Assembly (NCBI GenBank): GCA_022432975.1
Contig: CM039509.1
Location: forward strand, 18,861,760-18,925,759
Direction: 5' to 3'
DNA: 64,000 nucleotides
Source of the DNA: Begonia masoniana
Lineage: Eukaryota; Streptophyta; Magnoliopsida; Cucurbitales; Begoniaceae
Shown here piece by piece: positions 1 through 11,268 of the stretch; the stretch's first letter is position 1, and each line of letters starts with the position of its first letter. Position numbers and translations under genes: made by a program. The notes under the pieces are model-generated. The model was not told the DNA's origin. It searched no databases and saw nothing but the letters and a program-made list of their open reading frames with translations.

Positions 1-642
1 TGTATAATCTGGGTGATTGCCTAGGAGAATTCGTATTGACCAATATTGATGTGAGAAACAAAGAGATTTAAGCGAGGTGAGTAAGTTGATAAGTCTAGAA
101 ACAATAAAGGATCAAGGTTGTATGAAAGGTGATACCCAAGTTATATAATTTAGCCGTTCTCTATGAGATAGGTACCATCTTAAAGGACTAAGCAATGAAG
201 GACAATTAATGATACGTGGAAAGATTATGACCGCCACTATATATAGAAAAGAAAACTCAATGAAGTTAAGGATGACCGGTAATTATTGGACGCGTTAAGC
301 ATTGAGGTACTGCTTAATCGAGGAATGTAGGATAGAGTTTAAGAGTTAAAAGAGATGGTAAATCGGCAGGAGTAAATATCACTTATAGGAAATGTAAGAA
401 GGTAAATGATCCCAAATTCTTTCAGTTATGAGCGTTAGAGTTAGGGAAAGAGTCTATAGTTGGTGCAGAGTAAGTAAAGAACCCCAAACATGAGGCTTAT
501 TTTTGGGGTGGATGTAGAAACATCAGTGCTCGAGGAACTAGGAGGGGAGACTTTATGGAAGAGATATTTCTAAGTTTTGAAAAATGGCAGGACAAGATTT
601 AGAAATGTTAGAAGACTAGGATTAAGATTGTGAACCTACCTA

Positions 643-668
643 CAACAAGTTTGCTAACAAGAAGATCG
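643..668 (+). other. Invariant 26-bp block in pol-less elements (copy in A)
   Basis: These 26 bases, with core aagtttgctaacaagaagat, are identical at 29051-29076 in element G and, inverted, at 5210-5235 in element B, while the surrounding sequence has diverged visibly. The function is unknown. A cis-acting RNA signal such as a packaging or dimerisation site is a possible inference. Confidence 0.7.
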
Positions 669-1650
669 GTAGGTAAATTGTTGTTAAGAAGCCAAGTAAA
701 ATATTTAGAACCTGACTAGAACGAATGACGGAATGGTAGACTAGTTAGTAACTTTCAAGGAAGTCTTTGTAGGATATTAATGATAAGCGTAGAACATTGT
801 TAATTAAACAAAAGGTATAGATTTGAAGTTAAGCTCGAACGTGAAGTCTTGCGAATCAAGGGATTGGAGAGTTATCAAGTACATTAGGAATAAGATTAAA
901 TTAGGAATTTCAAGGCCCGACCCGTATGTAATGAAGTCGAAGCCAAAGATTTTATAAATAGCTAAGGTTAAAGTGAATTAACTCAAGTGTGTGAAGAAGG
1001 GAGAAAGATTTGCACCAAGACCGTGCAAGTGAGCTTAGGGGCGAAGTTAGAACAGGAGGTATTAAGGAAGTTTCAACTCTTAAGTTACGTTGAATGGTTT
1101 ATACACCCTTTAAGGAGTTGGGTGAATAGTTTAACGACTTAAGAATTTGTTGGGATTGTTAATGACCGAGATAGAAACTGGACAAAACGAGCGTAGTGGA
1201 CGTAATTATAGGAGATGAGAGTGTTAAATAGGAAATAAGATAGTAGTATGAAGAAGAGTTCAAAATGGAGGATTAGGATGAGAGATCTAAGTATCAGGTC
1301 CTTAGTGTTATAGGATTGAAGAAACTTTGAGGGCTTGACGTGTTAATGTCATGAGATTAGAAAAGTTAGGAACCGAATGAACTTAGCTCGAGGTTAAGTG
1401 GGAGGAAGTTTGAGGTTCTAAGTGACAAAGGATTTAGTCGAAGTCGATGAGTGAATAAGCGATTGAATTACGAAGTCTGTAGTTAGAAGAGTTTGAAAGC
1501 TTTGGAGATATAGAAAACCATCAAGACCCGAAGGGTGGGAGAGATCATAGGAGTGTCGAGGCTAGTGTTACAGCATCATTTCTTAGGCAAGGTGAGTAGG
1601 AGTAATTAGAAGTTTAACCAAGTAATAATTTTTAGGACAAAATTCCAATT

Positions 1651-1663
1651 AAGGAGGGAAGGA
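1651..1663 (+). other. Polypurine tract of element A
   Basis: An uninterrupted A/G run plus one T (aaggagggaagga, then the LTR's TGTAACG). It lies directly upstream of the LTR, as expected for the plus-strand DNA primer of an LTR retrotransposon, and fixes this LTR as the 3' LTR of a plus-strand element. Confidence 0.8.
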
Positions 1664-2595
1664 TGTAACGCCCGGAATTTACGGGTTTCCGCTCCAAGGG
1701 GTATTTTTGTAAATAAGTAAATTAGGTCCGTTTTATGAGCGGGAGGTTTTATTAGGACCATAGGAATTTATAGGGATTTTTAGAAGAATAAGTAAATTTT
1801 TAGAAATCCAATCGATAGCGTAACGCTAAGTTTCATTTTTAAGCCCTATAGTGTTCTAATTCATATAAATAGTAAATTAAGTCGGTTTTGCGAACGGAGA
1901 GTTTCGTAGGAACCCTAGGATTAAATTGAAATATTCGGAGTTTAAGGAAATTTTTGGAAAGCCAAATCGAGTGACGAAATAGAGAATTGAAAAGGGAGAT
2001 TCATAGAGGGGCAAACTTGTAAATTGTTAAGTCAATTTTTATAATTTACAAATACCCCTCCCCCTTCATTTTTCCTTCTCCAGATCGTGATTCCCTTTTT
2101 CCCTTTCTCCCTTGGCGACATTTTTCTCCCCTCGGCCTTTTCCTTCAACGCCGATCAACGCTTCCCTTCCGGCGATTTCTTTTTCGGTTTTCCTTCTCCA
2201 ATCGACGTTCTAGGTAAGCTCCGATCTTTAGGCAAGTTTTGTTTAGTTTTAACGATGGATTTTTGATTTAGGGTTTTGTTAGAAATCTCCGATTTCTGTT
2301 AGAAATAGTTAGGATGTTTAAATTAGTTCCCTTTGACGATCTATTTACGACTATTGACGATAGTCATGTGAGATTGTGGTTATTGATGGATTTAGGTTAG
2401 ATATTTGGTTGTTGAAGGTTGTAAAATCTCCATTAATGGAGTTTGGTATTTTGTGAGCACCACGTGCTCGATGAAATGCCTAAATGGAGAAAATAGAAGT
2501 TTTAGGAGAAATTGCTTTGGCTAGAGACTTAGTTTAAGTTTAGAATTCGTTTATTTAGGATCGGTTTTAATGCCCTTAATTGTGAAATGCTTTAG

Positions 2596-2640
2596 GTGGA
2601 GATGACTTTTGGACGGTGCTCGACTAGCTACGGACGCCAG
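2596..2640 (+). other. Putative 45-bp micro-exon in LTR of A
   Basis: Preceded by tgctttag and followed by gtaagtgg, with the exon ending gccag. Both borders fit plant splice consensus. The downstream acceptor candidate is gatgtag at 3192-3198, with ctaag whose A is at 3164, 34 nt upstream. Splicing itself is inferred. Confidence 0.55.
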
Positions 2641-3776
2641 GTAAGTGGGTGCTAGGTTTCCGGCCCTTAAGGCCCTACATCGTGTCAACGTTAGGCTTTT
2701 GTATTTTGATGATGATTTTCTGATTGTGGGGTTACTGAGTCGGGTAGTCTAGGATGTTAGCTATTAGTTGTTTGTAAAGTTCGTTAAAAGTATTGTATGT
2801 CCATGTTTGTTGTGAATTGTTTAGTGATATGTTTGATGGTATGTTATACGTGAATTCCTCATGCATCATGTTTTCTCAAATGTCATATGAAACGTTCATG
2901 TATGATGTATGTAAAAGAAAAGTAACGATGAAGTGTGGGTGGGACTGTATGGCCATAACAACAAAACCAATGTCACTTCCACGCGATGAATCATGAATAC
3001 AGCCGAAAAGACTATGTACACGAACTTGGCCTACACTCCCTGACAAGATGCCCACCTTAATCCATGTTAACGAAAATGAAAGAGAATAAGAATAAGTAAA
3101 TGAACATGTTTTATGAATAGTCATGCATTATGCATACGTCATCTATAGTGCATTCCCTTGCTAAGCATTAGGCTTAATGTTTATGTTGAATGATGTAGGT
3201 GACAGATGTGAAGGTAAGAGTTCTCTCGATGGCAAGGAATAGGTGGTCGACGGATGGTGCTCGTGGCGACGGGGTGTGTTTTGACAAGGTTCGGCGACGG
3301 TGGTGTGCTCCGAGATATTTTGGGTAATTAATGTGAACTTGTTTTGATGTTAAAGATGTGAGGGGTTTTAAAGATATGTAGAGAAGGTTGATATTTTGGG
3401 ATTTGTTTAGTGGATGTAGGTTAGAAGTGTGTCGTTTTGAATGATTTGATAATGTATGTCTTGGTAATTTCATGCTTATGTTCGATGTTTGTTTTGAGGA
3501 TTTGATTGGGTTTTATTTGACGATTTTAGGTGATTTACGACTGTACGGATTGGCTTGGTTTTAGAGCGATCCATACGGTCAGTTTTCGTGGAATTTGGAA
3601 GTGTATAGACTAAGTTAGAGTTGTGTTGAGTATTGATTAATGTCGGGTGATGCGTGTTGTGGGATGAGTTGTTGTGGAATTGAGTAGTGCACGTTTAGTA
3701 ATGGTTGAGGTGTAAATGTGAAATGCAGGGTGTGAGGAAATGAAGGAAGAAAGAAGAAGGAAGGGGGGGAGCTGTG

Positions 3777-4045
3777 CTCTCTGGAGAAATTCCAGAGAGT
3801 ATGGCGATTGATCGCCTCTGGGAGGTGATCAATCGCCTCTCCCTGCTTGGCAATCGCTGAGAGGCGATTGCCAGGCGTTTCTGGTCGCCGCTCTCTGGAG
3901 AAATCCAGAGAGCATGGCGACTGATCGCCACAAATTGTGGCGATCAGTCGCCACTGGCGTTTTGTAACAGGCGACTAGTCGCCTGTTGCAATCGCCGAGG
4001 GGCGATCAGTCGCCCCTTTTATGGGCGACTGATCGCCAAGTTATT
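3777..4045 (+). repeat. Palindrome cluster near the 3' end of LTR A
   Basis: Repeated dyads of the form ggcga-ctgatc-gcc or gcgatcagtcgcc occur at least six times. They are combined with two copies of the inverted pair ctctctgga / tccagagag (near 3777-3799 and 3892-3915). In RNA these would fold as successive hairpins. Equivalent clusters occur in LTRs B, G and I. Confidence 0.7.
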
Positions 4046-5209
4046 TGAAAAAAAAAAGAAAAAGAAAGGTTTTAATTTATTGGTTAATAGTTTTATTGGT
4101 TTAATTGTTTAAGTTTTAATTGTTTTAGTATTTGTTTTAAACGATTTACTAAACGAACTTCGATTTTGATTTCGATTGAGATTCCGCCTTAAGTATAGTT
4201 AAAGTTAAAAGTGTAAAAAAAATAAAAAAATAAAAAAAAATTTAATGATAGTATGGGTACGGTTAAGGGACGTGACACTTAAATTACTTACTCCGACGCT
4301 AAGTATCGACTACACTACGACCTTATCCACATATCGGGTATAACAATTTCTCTACATTTATATCGGAGCTGTAAACTAAACTTGTGTATAAGTTCGTTGG
4401 CCTTTACCTCAGTCACTACTGCAACCATCCGAGTCTACATTTCTCTAGTAATGCTCCCGTATAACTCCTTCGTCAATAGTATCCAAATTGTACTCTTTCT
4501 TAGACACTTCACGGGTCTTAATAACTATGTCTTTGGGAGCTTCTCAACTAGAATTCTATTCTCTATGTTTCGCAAGGTATCCTATCAGTGATATACCCCG
4601 CTACATTCTTCCTTGGGAAATTCACTGACCTCGATCCCTGTTTTGATGCGGTTCTTACAACTTAACTCTTTCCATTCCAACTATATCTCCGGAAATACAT
4701 TCAAGGCCTCAACAGGTTTAACTGAGAGCTTAAGTTGTTACTATCTTAAGGCCAATGTTCACTTGTGAATTAGATCCTATGAATATAACATTTCATTCTA
4801 AGTCACATTTATGAATTCCCTCGTTATGTCCTAACTGAAACGCTTATACTATCTAAAATATGCTCATTCGTCTAATTTAAATCTCCATTAACTTCGAGTA
4901 CAGTCAAGTCCCTAAATCTCACCATGGATTGCTCTAAACTATTCCTTCTAACCTTAAGTCAATTGGGTATCCATTGGTCCCGACTGGTCAAACACGAGTC
5001 GAACCTCTGAAAATCATCATTTTACTTAAGTTTACTTAAATGGTTTCTATGAAAACCATCATTCTCTTTATTCTAACTTCAAATCCCAATCTCTCATTGA
5101 ATTCAACAATCTCCTTCACCTATCCCTAATATTGCATGAGGATTACCTTGACGTTACTGAATGACCTTACCCTCTTTCGTTCCTCCTAGTCGGTTCTGAA
5201 TATTCTACA

Positions 5210-5235
5210 CGATCTTCTTGTTAGCAAACTTGTTG
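5210..5235 (-). other. Invariant 26-bp block (copy in B)
   Basis: The inverted copy of the block at 643-668 and 29051-29076, identical over all 26 bases although its flanks differ. Confidence 0.7.
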
Positions 5236-6454
5236 TAGATAAGTTTACATCCTTAATTCATATCTCCTCAAATTCTAAAATCTTACCCTTTTGGTTTTTT
5301 AATAATTTAGAACATCTCTTCGTTAATGTTAACTTTCCTAGTTCCTCTAACAATGACATTTCTACTTCCACCCCGGAGTAAGTCTCATGTTTGTGGTTCT
5401 CAACTTAAACTGTACCAACTATAGACTCACTCTAGTCGGATCGTCATCCCTTCTATGGTCATACTAGTTGCTTTAAAGCCCTAAGCACGACCTCCAATCT
5501 AACTCTTATGTTTTTGCTTACTAACCTCTAATCAAGCAACACCAAATGTCTGACGTGTCTACTACTCATTGATCACTTTTAACTTCACTAAGCCTCCCAT
5601 ATAGTAAGTCGGTTATAATCTTTTCACAAACTTAAAACCACCATTTATTGATTAGCCTTCTAAGGTGGTACTCATTTCTTAGAGAACAGCCAATTTCGGC
5701 ATCTTGAGTATCACCTTGCATATGACCTCGATTCTCTAATGTCTCAAAATTTATTAACTCTCCAACTCTGAGTAAATCTCCTTATTCTCTGCCTCGATAT
5801 TGGTCGATACGACCACTCCTACTCAATCACTTAAATCTTACGACCACTACTTGTATTGATCCACTACGTCCTCCTAAACCACAACCATAATAGCCACTCC
5901 CATATCCTCTCAACAATAAAGCTAAGGTAAGTTCTTGGATATGGTTTTAGTCTAGATACATCCATCTTCTCATGAATCTAGGGTATATAAGTTCTTGCTA
6001 TATTTTCTTATTTGCTTAAATGCACTAAGTATGCCTTGACAACCTAAAGCATCTCCCGATGCGTTTTATATTTAAGCTCTAAATTACTCTTTGATTCGTC
6101 ATACCTTAAAACTCTAAGGGTTTATCAACTAGGGTTCATTTCTATCTCTTTAAATCTTACACATTGTAAGTTGTGTCGTTCTTATGGTAACTCAATTCCA
6201 ATTGTGCAACTTCCTGTGGTTAGGTCAGGTTAACCCTACTAGCACATAACTCTCTTTCTATAAGGCCTATATGGTCTCGCATCTATCTACTCCGTTATCG
6301 TCAAGGTTCACTTAAGAACTCTCCTTACCCACCTTCTACCATTCTCTTACATCTCTATTTTCAAACCTACTTCTATCTTTATCCGACATCTCCATTCTAA
6401 TATTCTTTATTCTATTACATATGGAAATAAAACTCTACCTGAAACAGCTGAAGG

Positions 6455-6913
6455 TTAGGCAGTTTCTTCTTCTCTAGTCAAGGCAAGCACCTTTAGCATA
6501 ACATTTTTCTGATTCTTGCACCGTTGGTCTCTACCTGGTTGATCTCGGCCCGACTTCGGGCAATCCTTGACGAAATGGCCAATCACTCCACATCGAAAGC
6601 ACTTATCTGTGCCTAATCTACAATTGCCATAGTGTTCCTTCTGGCATTTAGGACACAGAGGTCTCCGAGAAGTTCCTCGTACGCGTTTTCGTAGGCTTTG
6701 TTTGATTTCTTCATCGCCTATCCTCTTCGTACCGTGGTTATTGGGAGTGACCACCCCTTGGGTCCTTGGATTTTCTCGGTTCATCAATATCTCGAGTTAA
6801 AGAGATTGCCTATCTATATGCTGCGCTTGTCGGTTGATGTGTCGGGATTGTTGGGCGATGACACCCCTCAATAGATCTTTGGTGTCGTCCCTATCTTCAT
6901 CTCTACGAACCAT
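6455..6913 (-). pseudogene. Internally deleted Ty3 gag remnant of element B
   Basis: The start codon at 6913 opens with MVRRDEDRDD, closely matching the gag start of element K (MVRRGNDRDD at 51345). An in-frame TAA interrupts it at codon 39 (6799-6797). Downstream the frame reaches a zinc-binding pair: C-x2-C-x3-H-x3-C (CPKCQKEHYGNC) followed by the CCHC knuckle CFRCGVIGHFVKDC. Only about 90 residues separate the start from the knuckles, whereas in K and G more than 250 do. The conserved gag core with the NGQ and FWWDS motifs is missing, so this is an internal deletion derivative. The product would be a nucleic-acid-binding capsid protein. No protease follows. Confidence 0.8.
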
Positions 6914-7059
6914 CTTTGCAGTCCTAGAAAATTTAAGACAATAATTCTAAGAAAATTAAAATCAAAGAAAGCTTCTAAACATACTTACAGTTGATGAAGG
7001 ATGTCCGCGTAGTGGCTGTGCAGTCGAGCAGTCTACATAACTGTTTTTAAAACCCGGGG

Positions 7060-7071
7060 GCTTTGATACCA
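7060..7071 (-). other. Primer-binding site of element B
   Basis: The minus strand reads TGGTATCAAAGC, one base different from the initiator-tRNA-Met site TGGTATCAGAGC. It lies a few bases inside the LTR border at 7077, as expected for minus-strand DNA priming. Confidence 0.85.
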
Positions 7072-7326
7072 TAAACTGTGACGACCCTATACTGTACCCT
7101 TATTTTCCCGTATTATTTTTTTTATCCTAATAACTTTAATTGTATTTAAGCGGAAATAATACTTTAAAAATTGAAATCGTTTTTGTTTATGCTTTCAAAC
7201 TATTTAACATACTTAAAAACAATTTAAATAAAACTTAAAACAATATATTAAAACATTTAAAAACAAAGAAAAACAATCGGCTGAGAAAAGGAGGGCAAAA
7301 GGGGGAATTCCCCTTGAAAATGTAGG

Positions 7327-7512
7327 GGCGATCGATCGCCCATTTCTGGGGATCGATCGCCACCTATAAAAGGGAGGGGCGATCACGATCGTCCCCCGCT
7401 GTGGTGAACGATCGCCCACCTTTGGGCGATTGATCGCCACACGCTCTGGAAATTTTCCAGAGCATGGCCATCCTTCATGGTGACCGATCGCCTCTCTTGG
7501 CGATTGGTCGCC
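7327..7512 (-). repeat. Palindrome cluster in LTR B
   Basis: Several gcgatcgatcgcc-type dyads and an inverted pair gctctgga / tccagagc sit about 250-430 bp inside the transcriptional 3' end of the LTR, the same relative place as in LTRs A, G and I. Confidence 0.7.
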
Positions 7513-8251
7513 AAGTTCACTGCCTCCTACCTTCTTTTTTTTTTGTTTTTCTTCTTCCTCTCTCATTCTTTTCCATGCATACACATACACTATCACAATA
7601 CCATTTAACATCAAACCACCCAATACTCCTATGTCCTCCATAATCTTACTCAAAACCGACTCGAGACGCAATTAAACACGAAATACGTTTTCACGAAAAC
7701 GAACTACATGGATATGTTTAAAAACCGAACATATCCCTATTACCAAACATATATAAAACAAGTTTCTAAAACGTTTAAAAAAACTTCAAAACATAAACCT
7801 ATCAACTAATCCAGATCTAAACATCTTAAAATGTATCTAGCTGTACAATTAACCTATTTAATCCACCGTTAACCCAAAATGTCCCTAAAACCCTCAAAAC
7901 AATACGTACACCCCCACGGGTCAGGTTAAGCATCGACTGTGCCAGCACACCCCGCGAGCCATCCACTGTCAACTGCATCACTCCTCTGGTGGAGGGATCT
8001 CGTCCTCACCTAAGTCAAGATCACCTACACCATATAGACAATCTATGAGATAAAAATCTCAGCAAGTTTCGTAAATGCAAATGCATGCTGTGCATATGAG
8101 TTCATAAATCATGCAACATTTTCTTATCTTTACATAGATTGTCACCGAGATCTCAACCCCTTAAATGGAGAGAGCACATCCTGCGGTTGGACTACCCTTT
8201 TCACCTAGAGGAGGGGGGAACATGCTTGCAACACGCACAGCCATGCCTGAG

Positions 8252-9904
8252 TGATATGCCCACGGTCCTGATCCATCATGCACAAGTCAAGGTATGTAAT
8301 TAATTATTTATCTTATCTATCTAATGGACTTGTGGAATTTTGTAGATAAATGGATTCTCAAGGCTTGGAAAGAATTAATGAAGAGGGAATTTGTTTTCCT
8401 TTAATTCAAATTGTGTAAACGAGCCTTGTATTTAATTTATATATTTTTAGGAACTTTTAGTTTTATTTAAAACTCGTTCATTGGCAAACTTTAGTCTTTA
8501 GAATGTATTTTTTTGTAATAGTCTTCAAAAGGATGTTGAACCAAGAAAGAACCAAGGGCTGAAGTGGCCGAACCAAGAGGAACCAATGCTGAACCGGCCA
8601 AACCAAGAGGAACAAAGCTTGAACCGGATGAACCATGGCCAAAAGGAAGCTGAACCAAGAGCAAGAGATGTACTTTTGGATTAATTTATATATTTTTAGG
8701 AACTTTTAGTTTTATTTAAAACTCGTTCATTGGCAAACTTTTAGTCTTTAGAATGTATTTTTTTGTAATAGTCTTCAAAAGGATGTTGAACCAAGAAAGA
8801 ACCAAGGGCTGAAGTGGCCGAACCAAGAGGAACCAATGCTGAACCGGCCAAACCAAGAGGAAACAAACTTGAACCGTATGAACCTGGCCAAAAGGAAGCT
8901 GAACCAAGAGCAAGAGATGTGAACCGGTCTGGAGAAGTGCTGGCCAGTGAACCGGACCTGCAAGCCTAGCCTTGTATTTAATTTATATATTTTTAGGAAC
9001 TTTTAGTTTTATTTAAAACTCGTTCATTGGCAAACTTTAGTCTTTAGAATGTATTTTTTTGTAATAGTCTTCAAAAGGATGTTGAACCAAGAAAGAACCA
9101 AGGGCTGAAGTGGCCGAACCAAGAGGAACCAATGCTGAACCGGCCAAACCAAGAGGAACAAAGCTGAACCCGGATGAACCAAGGCCAAAAGGAAGCTGAA
9201 CCAAGAGCAAGAGATGTGAACCGGTCTGGAGAAGTGCTGGCCAGTGAACCGGACCTGCAAGCCTTTTACAGGCGCTCCAACGGCTACAATTCGAGCCGTT
9301 GCCCGACGATTTCCAGAGCGCTTCTCTTCTCTCCTTCTTCTTCCCCAAATTCTTCCTCTTGTATTTAAGCTCCTCTTCCTCCATTGTAAACGATTAGCTT
9401 GTATTACGCATTTTTGGAAATCAGAGAAGAGTTCTCTTCCGTTTAACGATTCTGTCGTCGGTGTTCAGCCGGAGCTTCGCTCCTGATGGCTTCACCAGAG
9501 TGTCCCGCGAGCCCTGGATTGCTTGGCGGTACTCTTAGTCGTCTCTGCCACTACTCGTTCTTGCTAGAACTTGAGGGTAGCAGAAGGTGGCGAAATCCAT
9601 TGCTCCTTCCGCCGAGAGCTCCTTCGCTGGCAACGAAGGATTTCTGTCACCCAGAACGCCGATTCGTTTCTGGGTTGGCTTGGGGCCTTTCATTTCCCTC
9701 CTCCACCAATTCCGCATCATTCTGAGCAACACCCACCTCTCGGTAATCGACTCACGTCCCTCGCCTCCCCTCCTCTTTTCATCTCTGTTTTCCAGCATGT
9801 TTTTAGTGTCTGTTTTGGGGTGTTTTGAGCACCGATCTCTGTTTCGTTTTGTTTGTCTTCCGCATGCATTTTCTAACCCCCATTTGCAGGCCCGTAGCCT
9901 ATCA
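8252..9904. mobile_element. Solo LTR C (1653 bp) inside LTR B
   Basis: The inserted segment starts TGATATGCC and ends GCCTATCA. It has a 5-bp inverted terminus (TGATA/TATCA) and is flanked on both sides by ctgag (8247-8251 and 9905-9909). On either side the sequence of LTR B continues as in the homologous LTR of K near 45465. TG...CA ends plus a 5-bp duplication indicate a solo LTR; no internal domain is present. A TATA-like tatttaag near 9362 suggests plus orientation. Family is not recognised. Open frames in it have no recognisable product. Confidence 0.8.
8423..9262 (+). repeat. Three tandem copies of a 250-296 bp unit within solo LTR C
   Basis: The marker gtcttcaaaaggatgttgaa recurs at 8521, 8771 and 9067, giving periods of 250 and 296 bp. 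Each unit includes a motif-rich stretch with gaaccaagaggaacc and ends near gaagtgctggccag in the fuller copies. Copies differ by small indels. Confidence 0.85.
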
Positions 9905-10281
9905 CTGAGCCCCACCTCGCATGACCATAAATATACATCGATTCATATTAGATGTGGTATTGTGACAGACCCATAATCGATCTACACAATAGATCAATAG
10001 CCCCCTTTTAGGCCACATTGCCATTTTCTTTAAAACATAGGTCAAAAATTCATTTTCATGCTCTTTCAAAATACGTGATGCGTGGACAATTTATAGCATA
10101 ATTTAAACATGCAACATGCGTACCATCAAGACAATAAAAGCAATTAAAGGCATAACCTATAAAACAACTAAACCTAACTATCCAACCAAAGCAATTTAAA
10201 CAAACATATCACCAAAGCTCCTCGAGACGACTTCGACGTACGGTGTAGGCCAATCGGCCATAGTAAGTCACGAGAACTTAT

Positions 10282-10325
10282 CTCGTGCGCGTTGACTTCA
10301 AGCCCCGTCCACGAGCGTTGTTCAC
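10282..10325 (-). other. Putative 44-bp micro-exon in LTR B (donor decayed)
   Basis: On the minus strand the block follows ttgctttag and starts gtgaacaacgctcgtggacg, like the micro-exons of G and I. It ends cgag followed by ataagt instead of gtaagt. It is the same module with a destroyed donor. Confidence 0.45.
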
Positions 10326-11268
10326 CTAAAGCAATTTCACAACATTGTCGTTAAAACGAGTTTACACTATTAAACATCCAAATAACGAAATCTTTAACTA
10401 AGGAATTTCCTAAAATTCTAACTTAACTAATCGAGGTATTTTATCTAACAATTAACGCTCGATACCTCGAAACCACCATTAACGAGTTTTCCCTCAAAAC
10501 TCAAAATTTCATCAATCTCTAACATTCGTCATAAATCGATTAACTTTGTCCAATAACGCTCAATACGTTCATCATATTCACAACTACAACAAACCTACAA
10601 ATTTCAAACCCTAAATCACATATTTAACAAAATCCTAAACGAAACCCTAATCGTTTAAACTCCGTAAAATCGAAATAAACTTTCCTAAAACCTTAGAATC
10701 ACACCTAGGGTCGAGATTGGAGAAGAAATCGAGAAGAATCGAGACGATCGGAGAGGAGATCGGTCACTGGCGTGAGGAATCGCCGTGAGAGGCGATGAAA
10801 ATCGCCTGGAGAGAGAGAGAAGAAATGGAGTTCGCGTGGAGTGTTGCTGGAGAAGAAGACTTGTGATTTTTTATTAAAATTTCTTTTGGCAATTTACCAT
10901 TTTGCCCTTCCTTTGATTTTCTATTGTTTCTTCCTTCGTTTCGTTAATTATTTAACGATTTGGTTTCTCCAAATTTCTTTATTTCGCCAATAAATCCAAC
11001 TTATTATTAGGGTCCTTTTAAAACTGTCCGTTCGCAAAACGAACCTCGTTTACTATTTTTACTAAAACGTCCTTTATATTACGAGAAATGTAATTCTTGT
11101 AAAATTAGCGTTACAACTCCTCAAATTCTCAAAATTTTCCTAAAATCCATATTAACTATTAGGATTGTAATGACGCTTTCTTTTCACGAAACCGACCTAA
11201 TTGACATAATTACAAAAATGTCATTATATAATTAATTTACAAAATCCCGTAAAGAGCCGGGTGTTACA

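Larger units (their letters stand above)
1..1663 (+). mobile_element. Element A: 3' part of the internal region of a pol-less Ty3/gypsy element
   Basis: No reading frame of useful length and no reverse transcriptase, RNase H or integrase motif is visible, although this position normally holds pol in a Ty3 element. The stretch aligns by eye with 28290-29906 (element G) and, inverted, with 4278-6450 (element B). All three share a 26-bp identical block, here at 643-668. It runs into a polypurine tract and an LTR, so it is the distal internal region of a plus-strand element whose 5' half lies left of the window. I read it as non-coding filler of a non-autonomous family. Very old, decayed pol is the alternative. 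Confidence 0.75.
1664..4277 (+). repeat. 3' LTR of element A (Ty3/gypsy, about 2.6 kb)
   Basis: It begins TGTAACGCCCGG after a polypurine tract and ends GGGACGTGACA. The sequence after 4277 belongs to inverted element B, so A is inserted in B; the right TSD copy would be cttaa at 4278-4282, and the left copy is outside the window. The LTR has the layout shared by the other Ty3 LTRs here: pyrimidine-rich leader (about 2050-2213), putative intron 1 (2214-2595), micro-exon (2596-2640), putative intron 2 (2641-3198) and a palindrome cluster near the 3' end. A TATA-like tttttataat lies near 2037. Its start resembles the LTR of element N at 63989, read inverted. Confidence 0.88.
4278..7076 (-). mobile_element. 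Element B: internal region of a pol-less Ty3/gypsy element
   Basis: Read on the minus strand, this begins with a tRNA-Met-type primer site (7060-7071) and a short gag remnant (6913-6455). It continues into about 2.2 kb without recognisable coding sequence, homologous to the filler of A and G. It stops at 4278 against the 3' end of LTR A, so A split it and the remainder, with B's 3' LTR, should lie left of the window. As in G, pol is absent after gag. Confidence 0.75.
7077..11268 (-). repeat. 5' LTR of element B, interrupted by solo LTR C
   Basis: On the minus strand it starts TGTAACACCCGG at 11268 and ends GGGTCGTCACA at 7077, next to the primer-binding site. Removing the 1653-bp insertion C and its 5-bp duplication leaves about 2.53 kb, the usual LTR size of these relatives. 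Its right border abuts copia element D, whose integrase frame is cut there (candidate duplication gagca, 11269-11273). It carries the shared palindrome cluster and a micro-exon whose donor has decayed from GTAAGT to ATAAGT. Confidence 0.88.

Noticed and set aside
9037..9976. Possible host gene with several 80-190 residue frames
   Set aside because: All lie within TSD-flanked solo LTR C or just past it, overlap on both strands, and show no recognisable domain or consistent coding bias.
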